From SHXO01 sp964523885 (GTDB lineage Bacteria; Pseudomonadota; Gammaproteobacteria; Burkholderiales; SHXO01): a stretch of DNA of 64,000 nt. A program made the translations under genes and the position numbers. How positions within the stretch are numbered: position 1 is the first letter of the stretch; the number at the start of each line of letters is the position of its first letter. The notes under the pieces were generated by a model. That model did no database searches, had not been told where the DNA came from, and was given only the letters and a program-made list of their open reading frames with translations. Shown piece after piece: positions 50,529-60,909 of this stretch. The DNA lies in the NCBI GenBank assembly GCA_964523885.1, contig CAZFYX010000103.1:1-64000 (forward strand). Direction: 5' to 3'.

Positions 50529-51677
50529 ATGAAGTCGATGGTTCGCGTGTTGGTGGCCGCGCTGCTGCTGTGCGCCGGTGGCGCCTGGGCGCAGATCAAG
50601 GTCGGGGCGAGCCTGTCGCTGACCGGGCCGGCGGCATCGCTCGGCATTCCCGAGCGCGACACCATCAACCTGCTGCCGAAGGAGATCGCCGGGCAGAAGG
50701 TCGAGTACATCGTGCTCGACGACGCCTCCGACACCACCACGGCGGTGAAGAACGCCAGGCGGCTGGTGTCCGACGACAAGGTCGACCTCATCCTGGGGCC
50801 GTCGATCACGCCCAGCAGCCTGGCCATCCTCGACGTCATCGCCGAGGCGGGCACGCCGGTGATCTCGCTCGCCTCGTCCGCGCGAATCATCCAGCCGATG
50901 GATGCCAAGCGCGCATGGATGTTCAAGACCCCGCAGACCGACGTGCAGATGGCCTCCGGGATCATGGAGCACGCGGCGGCGCGGGGGGTGAAGTCGGTTG
51001 CATACATCGGCCAGGCCGACACCATGGGCGAGGCCTTCTACGCCGAGGTGGCGAAGCAGGCGCAGGCCCACGGCATCGAAGTGGTGGCCAACGAGCGCTT
51101 CAACCCGCGCGACACCAGCGTGACCGGCCAGGTGCTCAGGATCATCGTCGCGAAGCCGGATGCCGTGGTGATCGGCGCCGCCGGTACGCCCGCCGCGATG
51201 CCGCCCAAGGCGTTGGTGGAACGTGGCTACAAGGGCACGATCTACCACAACCACGGCACCGGCAACATGGACTTCCTGCGCCTGTGCGGCAAGGACTGCG
51301 AAGGCACGTTCCTGCCGGCGAGCCCCGTTCTGGTCGCGGCCCAGCTGCCGGACGCGCATCCGGCGAAGAAGGTGGCGCTCGACTACACCAGGCGGTTCGA
51401 GGCTGCCAATGGAGCGGGCACCGTCACCGCGTTCGGGTCCTATGCATGGGATGCCGGGCTGCTCCTGCAGCAGGCGATCCCGGTGGCGATCAAGGCCGGC
51501 AAGCCCGGCACGCCGGAGTTCCGCAAGGCCTTGCGCGATGCGCTGGAGAAGATCAAGGGACTGTCGGTGAGCAACGGCATCGTCAACATGACACCGGACG
51601 ATCACCTCGGGCTGGACAACCGCGCGCGGGTGATGGTGAAGATCAGCGGCGGCAGATGGGTGCTGGACCGGCCCTGA
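50529..51677 (+). CDS. ABC transporter periplasmic binding protein (branched-chain amino acid/amide type)
   Basis: 382 residues from the ATG at 50529, with GGAGGAGAG upstream. The signal peptide (VLVAALLLCAGGAWAQ) is followed by the HAAT/Leu-Ile-Val-binding pattern: IKVGASLSLTGPAASLGIPERD, VEYIVLDDASDTTTAV, LGPSITPSSLAILDV, SVAYIGQADTMGEAF. No permease or ATPase gene is adjacent. Related proteins in degradation clusters bind aromatic acids. Confidence 0.9.
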   Translation: MKSMVRVLVAALLLCAGGAWAQIKVGASLSLTGPAASLGIPERDTINLLPKEIAGQKVEYIVLDDASDTTTAVKNARRLVSDDKVDLILGPSITPSSLAILDVIAEAGTPVISLASSARIIQPMDAKRAWMFKTPQTDVQMASGIMEHAAARGVKSVAYIGQADTMGEAFYAEVAKQAQAHGIEVVANERFNPRDTSVTGQVLRIIVAKPDAVVIGAAGTPAAMPPKALVERGYKGTIYHNHGTGNMDFLRLCGKDCEGTFLPASPVLVAAQLPDAHPAKKVALDYTRRFEAANGAGTVTAFGSYAWDAGLLLQQAIPVAIKAGKPGTPEFRKALRDALEKIKGLSVSNGIVNMTPDDHLGLDNRARVMVKISGGRWVLDRP

Positions 51678-51743
51678 GCGTTTGACCGCTGGCGGCGACG
51701 CGCCCCGGATCTGCGTGCCGCGCGGGGCTTCCATTCACCTGCG

Positions 51744-51962
51744 ATGGACGCGCGATGCGGTGTGTTCGCAGTCGCGTCAAGGTCATCTCCCCCACGCCCG
51801 TTGGTCGAGCTGGCGCCGGGCAAGAGCGCGGTGGTGTGGCGCTCCAGCTTCCTCCCCGGCAACGAGGCGGCGGCCAAGAACGGCGCGCAGACCATCGAGG
51901 CCATGAATGACTTCTACGGCGCGGGCCTGATCAACCTGGAGCAGATGCTCGAGCGCGGTTGA
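51744..51962 (+). pseudogene. C-terminal fragment of an SRPBCC/polyketide-cyclase-type protein
   Basis: The 72-codon frame ends at 51962. From about residue 20 it reads LVELAPGKSAVVWRSSFLPGN ... AAKNGAQTIEAMNDFYGAGLINLEQMLERG, which fits the last two strands and the long C-terminal helix of SRPBCC (MxaD/polyketide cyclase-like) domains. The N-terminal two thirds of the domain are missing, and residues before position 20 do not continue the fold. Likely a truncated remnant. Confidence 0.5.
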
Positions 51963-52038
51963 CCATGCGCGGGCGCCTGCACGGCGACCCGTGCCGTGCA
52001 ATGCCCCCATCGCGGCACATGCGGGCACGCGCGCGGCG

Positions 52039-53577
52039 CTACGTCGCGCTCGTGCCCGTTGCTGCGAGCTGCTCTCGCAGCGCGCGCTTGAGCACCTTGC
52101 CGTAGTTGTTCTTGGGCAGGTCGTCGACGAACAGGTAGCGCTTGGGCCGCTTGAAGCGGGCGATGTGGTCCAGGCACAGCGCGTCGAGCTCGTCGCGTGT
52201 CACGCGCGTGCCGGCGTGTGCGACGACGAATGCCACGACCTCCTCGCCCCAGTCGGGATGCGGCGCACCGACGACGCTCACCTGCGCCACGCGCGGGTCG
52301 CGCAGCAGCACATCCTCGATCTCGCGCGGATAGATGTTCGCGCCGCCGGAGATGATCATGTCCTTCGAGCGGTCCTTCAACGTGACGAATCCGTGGGCAT
52401 CGCGGGTGCCGACATCGCCGGTGTGGAGCCAGCCCCCGCGCAGCGCGGCGGCGTTGGCCGCGGAGTCGCGCCAGTAGCCGGCCATCACGCAGTCGCTGCG
52501 CGTCACGATTTCGCCGGGCTCGCCGTCCGGCAGCTCGCGGTCCTCGTCGTCGAAGATGCGCACCTCCACGCCGGTGCGCGCAGGACCGGCGCTCGCCAGG
52601 GCAGCGTCGTCTCCGGCGGCGAGCGCCCGCGCGTGATGTGCCTTGGACAGGCCGGTGATGGTCATCGGGCTCTCGCCCTGGCCGTAGATCTGGTAGAGGC
52701 GTGGGCCGAACAGCCCCAGTGCGCGCTTGAGGTCGGGCAGGTGCATCGGCGCACCGCCGTACATGATGCACTTGAGGTGATCCAGCCGCGCGTGTGCGAC
52801 CGAGGCGTCGTTCATCATCCGCACCACCATGGTGGGGGCGGCGAAGAAGGAGACGTTGCGATGCCGTTCGATCGCCTCCAGCATCTCGCCCGGGGAGAAC
52901 GATTCGGCTGCCGTGATCACGTTGTGCGAGGCCTTGGCGACGTGGGGGAGGCAGTAGACCCCCGAGCCGTGCGACAGCGGTGCGGCGTGCACGATCGTAT
53001 CGCACTCGTCCAGTGCGTCGACGTCCGCGAAGTAGGCCAGCGTCATCACCATCAGGTTGCGCTGGGTCAGCGTGGCGCCCTTGGGCCGGCCGGTCGTGCC
53101 GCTGGTGTAGAACAGCCATGCCGGATCGGTCGGCTCACCCGGATGAGCGGGCATCGCAGGCGCACCCGCCATCGCGTCGAACAACTGCGGCCGCGCCTCG
53201 AACAACTGCACGCCCGGCGCGTTGCCGAGTTCCTCGCGGATGCCCTCGTACAGCTTCGCGGACGCGAAACACGCCCGGGTGCCCGAGTGCTCGAGGATGT
53301 AGGCGAACTCGCGCGGATGCAGCTTCGCGTTCATCGGCACCGCACACAGTCCGGCGTGCCAGCAGGCCCAGAGCAGTTGCAGGAACCCGGGCGAGTTGTA
53401 CATCGCCAGCGCGACGCGGTCGCCCGGCTGGCAGCCCAGCGTGCCGCGCAGGTAGGCCGCGGTGCCGGCGACGCGGCCGGCGAACTCGGCGTAGCGCCAG
53501 GACTGTGCCGCCTGGGTCACGGCGGGCGCTTCCGGATGCAGGATGGCGGCCTGGCGCAGCAGCGAGACGAGGTTCAT
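52039..53577 (-). CDS. Acyl-CoA synthetase / AMP-dependent ligase
   Basis: 512 residues of the ANL superfamily. The phosphate-binding loop is FYTSGTTGRPKGA, the A5 motif region is YQIYGQGESPMT, A7 is GWLHTGDVG, A8 is KDRSKDMIISGGANIYPREIE, and the catalytic Lys is in LPKNNYGKVLKRALR. It activates a carboxylic acid as acyl-adenylate and transfers it to CoA. The variant YGQGES (rather than YGxTE) is common in fatty or aromatic acyl-CoA ligases of catabolic clusters. Confidence 0.93.
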   Translation of the reverse strand: MNLVSLLRQAAILHPEAPAVTQAAQSWRYAEFAGRVAGTAAYLRGTLGCQPGDRVALAMYNSPGFLQLLWACWHAGLCAVPMNAKLHPREFAYILEHSGTRACFASAKLYEGIREELGNAPGVQLFEARPQLFDAMAGAPAMPAHPGEPTDPAWLFYTSGTTGRPKGATLTQRNLMVMTLAYFADVDALDECDTIVHAAPLSHGSGVYCLPHVAKASHNVITAAESFSPGEMLEAIERHRNVSFFAAPTMVVRMMNDASVAHARLDHLKCIMYGGAPMHLPDLKRALGLFGPRLYQIYGQGESPMTITGLSKAHHARALAAGDDAALASAGPARTGVEVRIFDDEDRELPDGEPGEIVTRSDCVMAGYWRDSAANAAALRGGWLHTGDVGTRDAHGFVTLKDRSKDMIISGGANIYPREIEDVLLRDPRVAQVSVVGAPHPDWGEEVVAFVVAHAGTRVTRDELDALCLDHIARFKRPKRYLFVDDLPKNNYGKVLKRALREQLAATGTSAT

Positions 53578-53782
53578 GGCGCGGATGATAGGCCAAACGG
53601 GCCTGCCTTCCCCGGGGGCGGGCTCCAGTCGCCACGGCCCGGGCAGTCGCCACGCCTTACACCTCTTGAGCAGGCACCGGAGCGAAACTCACGTTCCAGC
53701 AGGTTGTGCCTTCACGCGTTTTCCGTGCCCAGGGGGCAGCCGCGCCGGTACGCCGCGTCGGCGGTGCTTACGCTGCTCCAGA

Positions 53783-53860
53783 TTGCCGGAGCCGGGCACC
53801 GCGCTGCTCGCCGGTCTCGCGCTGGTCGGCGTGGGAACTGCGCTGCGGCGCCGGCGCTGA
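53783..53860 (+). pseudogene. Relic of a PEP-CTERM sorting signal
   Basis: The 25-residue frame LPEPGTALLAGLALVGVG... ending in a run of Arg and a TGA at 53860 has the complete PEP-CTERM layout: PEP motif, single transmembrane helix, basic C-terminus. Upstream sequence in this frame does not look like a protein and no start was found, so the body of the gene is gone or shifted. A bidirectional terminator follows. Such signals are processed by exosortase (EpsH/XrtA). Confidence 0.5.
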
Positions 53861-53876
53861 GCGAGGCTTGAATGCA

Positions 53877-53901
53877 AAGGGGCGGCAAGCAGCCGCCCCT
53901 T
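53877..53901. terminator. Bidirectional terminator hairpin
   Basis: AAGGGGCGGC (53877-53886) pairs perfectly with GCCGCCCCTT (53892-53901) over a 5-base loop. On the minus strand it ends CCCCTTTGC, short of a strong T-run. It sits 16 bp after the PEP-CTERM frame's stop and 23 bp before the end of the oxygenase gene on the other strand. Confidence 0.6.
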
Positions 53902-53924
53902 GCGCGTGCCGGGAAGCGAGGCGA

Positions 53925-54719
53925 TCAGCCCTTCGGCCCCACCCCGAAGTAGCAGCGCAACCGGTTGTAGCGGCGGCGGATCCACTTGTTGGCGGTGTCC
54001 TGCAGGTAGTAGGTGAGCATGAGCGAGTAGCGGTCGCCGTCCGTGTCGCTGGTCTTGGGCACGCTGTGCCAGCTCGCCGTGGGCATCACCGGGAACGCAT
54101 AGCCGCTGGCGGGGACGTATGCCAGCGTCTTCGTGCGATGAAAGGCCTCTCCCTCGCGCCCGTCGTGGAACACCGTGCCCAGGTGCTTGCGCGACGCATC
54201 CGTCGGCAGGTAGAACTGCACGGTGATCGCCTTGCTGATGGCATCGGAGTGGATGCGGATCTGGTAGCCGGGCCGGTCGCACAGCAGAATCGGCACCGGG
54301 TAGAACGAGAGCGTCTGCGCCGGCCGCTTGAAGCGCTTCTCCAGCGACTGCGCGAACTTCTGCAGGAAGACCTCCTGCAGCTCGCGCGACATCAGTGCGT
54401 GACTGACATCCTTCCAGACCGTGCGCTGGGCCGCCGGCAGCCGGCCCAGCAGCTCGGGCCACAGCCACAGGCGCAGCCGCGTGCTGGTGCCGTCGGGCCG
54501 CAGCGCATCCTTGTGGCGCAGTTCGTGGAAGCTGCGCGTGTCCGGCATGTTGGCCAGCATCTCGCGGTAGAAGACGGGCGTGAACACGTTCTCCATGTAG
54601 ATGTACTCGAACGGCTGGGTCTGCAGCGGCGCCTGGGCGACGGAGCGCGCGAGCTGCGCGCCGAGCCCGCTCGGCGGCGTCATGGCCTCGAGACTGCTGA
54701 TGGAGGCGTCGTTCGACAT
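53925..54719 (-). CDS. 2-oxoglutarate/Fe(II)-dependent oxygenase-like protein
   Basis: 264 residues from the ATG at 54717-54719 with GGGAGA upstream. The likely metal triad is H157 and D159 (RIHSDA) and H218 (SWHSVP), and R230 (DRYSLMLTYY) is in the position that binds 2-oxoglutarate. The double-stranded beta-helix strands around ITVQFYLPTD support the fold. Substrate unknown; similar proteins are found as lone genes in proteobacteria. Confidence 0.75.
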   Translation of the reverse strand: MSNDASISSLEAMTPPSGLGAQLARSVAQAPLQTQPFEYIYMENVFTPVFYREMLANMPDTRSFHELRHKDALRPDGTSTRLRLWLWPELLGRLPAAQRTVWKDVSHALMSRELQEVFLQKFAQSLEKRFKRPAQTLSFYPVPILLCDRPGYQIRIHSDAISKAITVQFYLPTDASRKHLGTVFHDGREGEAFHRTKTLAYVPASGYAFPVMPTASWHSVPKTSDTDGDRYSLMLTYYLQDTANKWIRRRYNRLRCYFGVGPKG

Positions 54720-54806
54720 GGCGTTCTCCCGGTAGGGACCTGAGATGGATGCGCAGTCTGCCACGGGCCGCGGTGGCCCGCCAGCGTGAGGCGTCGCGCT
54801 GCCCCG

Positions 54807-55475
54807 TCAGCGCGGCGTGGGCACGCTGCCGGATCGCGACCGCGCGGGCGTGGCGTAGAGCCAGCCCAGCGCAGCCCCCAGCACCAGCCAGAACAGCGCC
54901 GTGGTGCCGAGCGAGGCCACGACGAAGCGGCGCTGGAGCTCCAGGGGTGCGGAGTGGGTGGCCGGCAGCGCACCCTGCGGTGCGCCGATCAGGTGCGGCA
55001 GCAGCAGGAGTCCCACGCCGGCGAGCTTGAGCCAGGGATTGCGCCCCAGGGCGATCAGCGCGAGGCCGATCGCGGATGCGGTGACGGTTCCGATCCACCA
55101 CAGCTGCCGCTCCATCAGCGCACCCGAAGCGCCGCCGGGCAGTTCCGGAGGCAGGCCCAGGGCCGGGGCGAGCGACACGGCGAGAAACGCGAACGCACCC
55201 AGGGTCACGCCCTGGCGCACGCTCACCGCCGGCTGCATCGAGAGCAGCGCGCTGAGGATCAGGCCGAAGCCGGTGCCGGCAAGCACGTTGGACAGCAGCG
55301 TGTTGGCGGTGCGCAGGTGCACGTCGGGGTGGTCGGCGACATTGCCGGCCTGCTCGAACACCTCGGCGGCGAGAATCAGCGGCGTGGTGCTGAACAGCTG
55401 GGCCGCAGTGACCACCACGCCGGCCGCGATGCCCGCGAGGAGGGCGAGCCAGACGATGCGGCGCAGCTCGGTCAT
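54807..55475 (-). CDS. cbtA: CbtA-type cobalt transporter subunit
   Basis: 222 residues, all helical and hydrophobic, with about five transmembrane segments. The opening MTELRRIVWLALLAGIAAGVV and the motif around LTLGAFAFLAVSLAPALGLPPELPG are characteristic of CbtA. It lies 8 bp after cbtB. In other bacteria CbtAB is linked with cobalamin; it likely forms a cobalt uptake system. Confidence 0.85.
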   Translation of the reverse strand: MTELRRIVWLALLAGIAAGVVVTAAQLFSTTPLILAAEVFEQAGNVADHPDVHLRTANTLLSNVLAGTGFGLILSALLSMQPAVSVRQGVTLGAFAFLAVSLAPALGLPPELPGGASGALMERQLWWIGTVTASAIGLALIALGRNPWLKLAGVGLLLLPHLIGAPQGALPATHSAPLELQRRFVVASLGTTALFWLVLGAALGWLYATPARSRSGSVPTPR

Positions 55476-55483
55476 TCCGCCGC

Positions 55484-55681
55484 TCAGTGGCAGGCGAAGT
55501 TCATGCTGTGGCGGGTGTCGTGCGCGGCGCCGTGGATGAGGTCGGGCGAGGCGAAGCCGACCCCGAACACGATCACCGCGCCGAGCGCGCAGGCGACCAG
55601 GGCCGGCCACCGGATGGTGCTGCCGGCTCGTGTCACCCCGGCGGAATGTGCCGGCAATTGCAGCGTGTCGTTGGCGGCCAT
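55484..55681 (-). CDS. cbtB: CbtB-type cobalt transporter subunit
   Basis: 65 residues with one transmembrane helix and a His-rich C-terminus (HDTRHSMNFACH), the CbtB signature thought to bind cobalt. The start ATG is at 55679-55681 with GGGGAGGGAG upstream. No cobalamin riboswitch motif was seen in the 79 bp between it and the upstream LysR gene, so regulation may be different from the usual. Confidence 0.85.
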   Translation of the reverse strand: MAANDTLQLPAHSAGVTRAGSTIRWPALVACALGAVIVFGVGFASPDLIHGAAHDTRHSMNFACH

Positions 55682-55760
55682 GTCTCCCTCCCCGGAACGG
55701 ACGCGGACTCCCAGGCGCGTAGTGTAGACCGTCTTGCGCCGGCACGGCGGGCCGCGCGCC

Positions 55761-56687
55761 TCAACTCGCGGCCAGCCGCGGAATCCGCTGGTACCAGTCC
55801 GGCGCGGCGAACTCGCGGGCCAGGAAGTCCGCCAGCGCATTCACGCGGGCGCTCACCAGCCGGCGCGAGGGATACACGGCGTGGATGTCCTGCCCGGGCA
55901 GCGCGAAGCCGGGCAGCAGCGTGACGATCTCGCGACGCGCGAGCGTGTTCGCCGCGACGTAGCCGGGCAGCGCCGCGATCCCGAACCCTTCCCGCACCGC
56001 TGCCAGGAGTGCCGACAGGTTGTTCGAGCGCAGTGAGCCCTGCACCCGCACGCTGATGCGTCCCTGCCGCGCATGGTCGAACGTGAAGGTGTCCTCAGGG
56101 AAGACGGTGGAGTAGACCAGCACGTTGTGGCGCGCCAGTTCCTCGGGGCGTCGCGGCGTTCCTGCGCGCTTCAGGTACCCCGGCGCGCCCACCAGCACCC
56201 AGGGATTGAAGCCGAGCCGCCGGGCCGCAAGCGAGGAGTCGCGCAGCCGCCCCAGCCGCAGCGACAGGTCCACGCCCTTCGCAACCAGGTCGACGTACGC
56301 ATCCTCGCAGCCCAGGTCGATCTGCAGCTGCGGGTGCTGCTGCATGAACTGCAGCAGCAGGGGCGTGACCACCCGGCGCCCGAAGGCGATCGAGGTGGCC
56401 AGCCGGATGCGCCCGCGCAGTTCCGCCCGGGCAGAGCGCGCGACCGTCTCGGTCTCGTCGAAGGTCTCCAGCAGCTGCTGGGCGCGGGCGTAGCACAGGC
56501 GGCCGTCGTCCGTGAGGCTGAGCCGCCGCGTGTTGCGATTGAACAGGCGCACGCCCAGCCGCTCCTCGAGCGCGGCCACCTGCCGCGTCACGGTCGGCTG
56601 GGTGACCTGCAGGTCGCGCGCCGCGCGCGAGAAGCTGCCGGTCTCCACCACCCGCACGAACAGGCGGTAGGAGTCGATGCGGTCCAT
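55761..56687 (-). CDS. LysR-family transcriptional regulator, divergent from gcl
   Basis: 308 residues from the ATG at 56685-56687 with GGAGGG upstream. The N-terminal winged HTH (about 1-60: GSFSRAARDLQVTQPTVTRQVAALEERLG) and the substrate-binding domain (about 90-300) are complete. It is transcribed divergently from gcl (113 bp), the usual layout for the regulator of the adjacent enzyme, and its own transcript may continue into cbtBA. Confidence 0.92.
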   Translation of the reverse strand: MDRIDSYRLFVRVVETGSFSRAARDLQVTQPTVTRQVAALEERLGVRLFNRNTRRLSLTDDGRLCYARAQQLLETFDETETVARSARAELRGRIRLATSIAFGRRVVTPLLLQFMQQHPQLQIDLGCEDAYVDLVAKGVDLSLRLGRLRDSSLAARRLGFNPWVLVGAPGYLKRAGTPRRPEELARHNVLVYSTVFPEDTFTFDHARQGRISVRVQGSLRSNNLSALLAAVREGFGIAALPGYVAANTLARREIVTLLPGFALPGQDIHAVYPSRRLVSARVNALADFLAREFAAPDWYQRIPRLAAS

Positions 56688-56702
56688 GCGGCCCTCCGAT
56701 TC

Positions 56703-56717
56703 ATACGCTGTACGTAT
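56703..56717. promoter_or_regulatory. LysR-type T-N11-A box in the lysR-gcl intergenic region
   Basis: ATACGCTGTACGTAT is an interrupted dyad with exact ATACG/CGTAT arms and T-N11-A spacing (T 56704, A 56716), as expected of a LysR operator. It lies 16 bp upstream of the LysR start and 84 bp upstream of gcl, so the regulator probably binds it to control both. Confidence 0.65.
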
Positions 56718-56800
56718 AGATGATATCCGCTCCGGGCCGCGCCCGGCGGCCGGCCGGGCCGCACACTGCTGTCCATACAAAACCAGATGGAGGAGCGCAG

Positions 56801-58570
<1,770 letters not shown>

Positions 58571-58605
58571 CGCAGGACGGCGCGGGCGCTGTCCGGACGC
58601 AACGG

Positions 58606-58640
58606 GGGCCGGCCGCCTGATCCCAGGCGGGCGGCCCTTT
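58606..58640 (+). terminator. Terminator-like hairpin after gcl
   Basis: GGGCCGGCCGCCTG (58606-58619) pairs with CAGGCGGGCGGCCC (58624-58637) with one G-G mismatch, followed by TTT. It starts 36 bp after the gcl stop. Confidence 0.65.
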
Positions 58641-58761
58641 GCGTCTGGAAGAGCGGCAACGGGTGCTCACGGCGGTCGCGGTCCCGGTCGGTGTGATAGC
58701 CTCGCCCGGAGGTCACGGCGCTGGATCCAGCGCGCCGGGACGATCGAGGGGGAGGGCCGAG

Positions 58762-60909
58762 GTGAATCGCAGCCGACAGTTCCTGCTCGCAGCGCTGCTG
58801 GCTGCGATCGTCGCCTTCTTCGTGCTCGACCTGCAGCGCTTCCTGTCCCTGGAGCAGTTCCAGGCGCAGCAGGCGGCCATCGACGCCTACTACCGCAGCC
58901 ATCCGCTGCAGACTGCGCTCGCGTTCTTCGCGCTGTACGTCGCGGTCACCGCGCTGTCCCTGCCCGGCGCAGCCCTCATGACGCTGGCCGCGGGGGCGAT
59001 CTTCGGCCTGCTGTGGGGCAGCGTGCTCGTCTCCTTCGCGTCGTCGATCGGCGCGACGCTCGCCTTCCTGGCCAGCCGCTTCCTGTTCCGCGACGCGATC
59101 CGTCAGCGCTTCGGCGACAAGCTGCGCGCCATCGACCAGGGCATGCAGAAGGAAGGCGCGTTCTATCTTTTCACGTTGCGGCTGGTGCCGGCATTCCCGT
59201 TCTTCGTGATCAACCTGGCGATGGGACTCACGCCAATCCCGGTGCGCACGTTCTACTGGGTCAGCCAGGTCGGCATGCTGCTCGGGACCATCGTGTACGT
59301 GAACGCCGGCACGCAGATCGGCCGGATCGAGTCGCTGCGCGCGATCCTCTCCCCGTCGCTGCTGATCTCCTTCGCGCTGCTGGGCGTGTTCCCGCTGGTG
59401 GCGAAGAAGATCGTGGATGCGGTCAAGGCACGCAAGGTGTACGCGGGCTGGCCGCGGCCAGCCAGGTTCGACCGCAATCTCGTGGTGATCGGGGCCGGCT
59501 CCGCGGGGCTCGTGGCGGCCTACATCGCCGCGGCGGTGAAGGCGAAGGTCACGCTGGTCGAGCGCCATCGGATGGGCGGGGACTGCCTCAACACCGGCTG
59601 CGTGCCGTCGAAGGCGCTGCTGCGCTCGGCAAAGCTGGTCGCGCAGATGCGCCGCGCCGGCGAGTGGGGCCTGGAGCCGGTCGAGCCGACAGTCGACTTC
59701 GCGCGCATGATGGAGCGGGTGCAGCGCGTGATCCGCCAGATCGAGCCGCACGACTCGGTCGAGCGCTATACCGCGCTGGGCGTGGAGTGCCTCGCGGGCG
59801 AGGCGAGGATCACCTCGCCCTGGACCGTGGAGGTGCGTGCGCCGGACGGCACGCGCACCGTCACCACGCGCTCGATCGTGGTCGCCGCCGGCGCGCAGCC
59901 CTTCGTGCCGCCGATCCCGGGACTCGAGGAGGTCGGTTATCTCACTTCCGACACCGTGTGGAGCCTGCGCACGTTGCCGCGCCGCCTGGTCGTGCTGGGC
60001 GGCGGCCCGATCGGCTGCGAGCTGGCGCAGGCCTTCGCGCGCCTCGGGGCGCAGGTGACGCAGGTGGAGATGCTGCCGCGGCTCATGGTCCGCGAGGACC
60101 CGGAGATCTCGGCGATGGTGGCGCAGCGCTTCGCGGCCGAGGGCATCGACGTGCAGGTGAACACGAAGGCAAGCGAGTTCCGCCGGGAGAATGGCGAGAA
60201 GGTGTTGCTCGCCAAGCGCGAAGGCGCTGAAGTGCGCATCCCGTTCGACGCGGTGCTCGTCGCCGTGGGCCGGGTGGCCAACACCCGCGGCTACGGCCTG
60301 GAAGAGCTGGGCATCCCCGTGACCCGGCAGCGCACCGTCGAGGTGGACGAGTTCATGCGCACGCGCTTCCCCAACATCTACGCGTGCGGCGACGTGGCCG
60401 GCCCCTACCAGTTCACCCACACGGCCGCGCACACCGCCTGGTATGCCGCGGTGAATGCGCTGTTCGGGCGCTTCCGCCGCTTCCGCGCGGACTTCTCGGT
60501 GATCCCGTGGGCGACCTTCACCGAGCCCGAGGTGGCCCGCGTCGGGCTGAACGAGACCGAGGCGAAGGAGAAGGGCGTCGCCTACGAGGTGACCACCTAC
60601 GGCATCGACGACCTCGACCGCGCCATCGCCGACGGCGAGGCGCACGGGCTGGTCAAGGTGCTGACCGTGCCCGGCCGGGATCGCATCCTCGGGGCGACGA
60701 TCGTCGGCGAGCATGCCGGCGACCTGATCATCGAGTACATTACGGCCATGAAGCACGGGATCGGGCTGAACCGGATCCTGGGCACGATTCACATTTATCC
60801 CACCCTGGCGGAGGCGAACAAATATGCCGCCGGGAACTGGAAGCGCGCACACGCCCCCCAGGGACTGTTGCGCTGGGCGGAGCGGTATCACGGGTGGATG
60901 CGGGGCTGA
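58762..60909 (+). CDS. TVP38/TMEM64 membrane domain fused to an FAD-dependent (MerA-like) oxidoreductase
   Basis: 715 residues from a GTG at 58762, with GGGGGAGGG upstream. Residues 1-225 are the TVP38/DedA-like domain (several helices, with GAALMTLAAGAIFGLLWGS and FYLFTLRLVPAFPFFVINLAMGL, as in SNARE-associated-type proteins). The rest is a pyridine nucleotide-disulfide oxidoreductase: FAD motif VVIGAGSAGL near 243, redox Cys pair C275/C280 (GGDCLNTGCVPSK), NAD motif GGGPIGCELAQAF, and the dimer domain with IHIYPTLAEANK. This fusion is known in proteobacteria but without an assigned function. Confidence 0.9.
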   Translation: MNRSRQFLLAALLAAIVAFFVLDLQRFLSLEQFQAQQAAIDAYYRSHPLQTALAFFALYVAVTALSLPGAALMTLAAGAIFGLLWGSVLVSFASSIGATLAFLASRFLFRDAIRQRFGDKLRAIDQGMQKEGAFYLFTLRLVPAFPFFVINLAMGLTPIPVRTFYWVSQVGMLLGTIVYVNAGTQIGRIESLRAILSPSLLISFALLGVFPLVAKKIVDAVKARKVYAGWPRPARFDRNLVVIGAGSAGLVAAYIAAAVKAKVTLVERHRMGGDCLNTGCVPSKALLRSAKLVAQMRRAGEWGLEPVEPTVDFARMMERVQRVIRQIEPHDSVERYTALGVECLAGEARITSPWTVEVRAPDGTRTVTTRSIVVAAGAQPFVPPIPGLEEVGYLTSDTVWSLRTLPRRLVVLGGGPIGCELAQAFARLGAQVTQVEMLPRLMVREDPEISAMVAQRFAAEGIDVQVNTKASEFRRENGEKVLLAKREGAEVRIPFDAVLVAVGRVANTRGYGLEELGIPVTRQRTVEVDEFMRTRFPNIYACGDVAGPYQFTHTAAHTAWYAAVNALFGRFRRFRADFSVIPWATFTEPEVARVGLNETEAKEKGVAYEVTTYGIDDLDRAIADGEAHGLVKVLTVPGRDRILGATIVGEHAGDLIIEYITAMKHGIGLNRILGTIHIYPTLAEANKYAAGNWKRAHAPQGLLRWAERYHGWMRG

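Noticed and set aside
55682..55760. Possible cobalamin riboswitch upstream of cbtB
   Set aside because: No B12-box-like motif or long leader fits in the 79 bp between lysR and cbtB.
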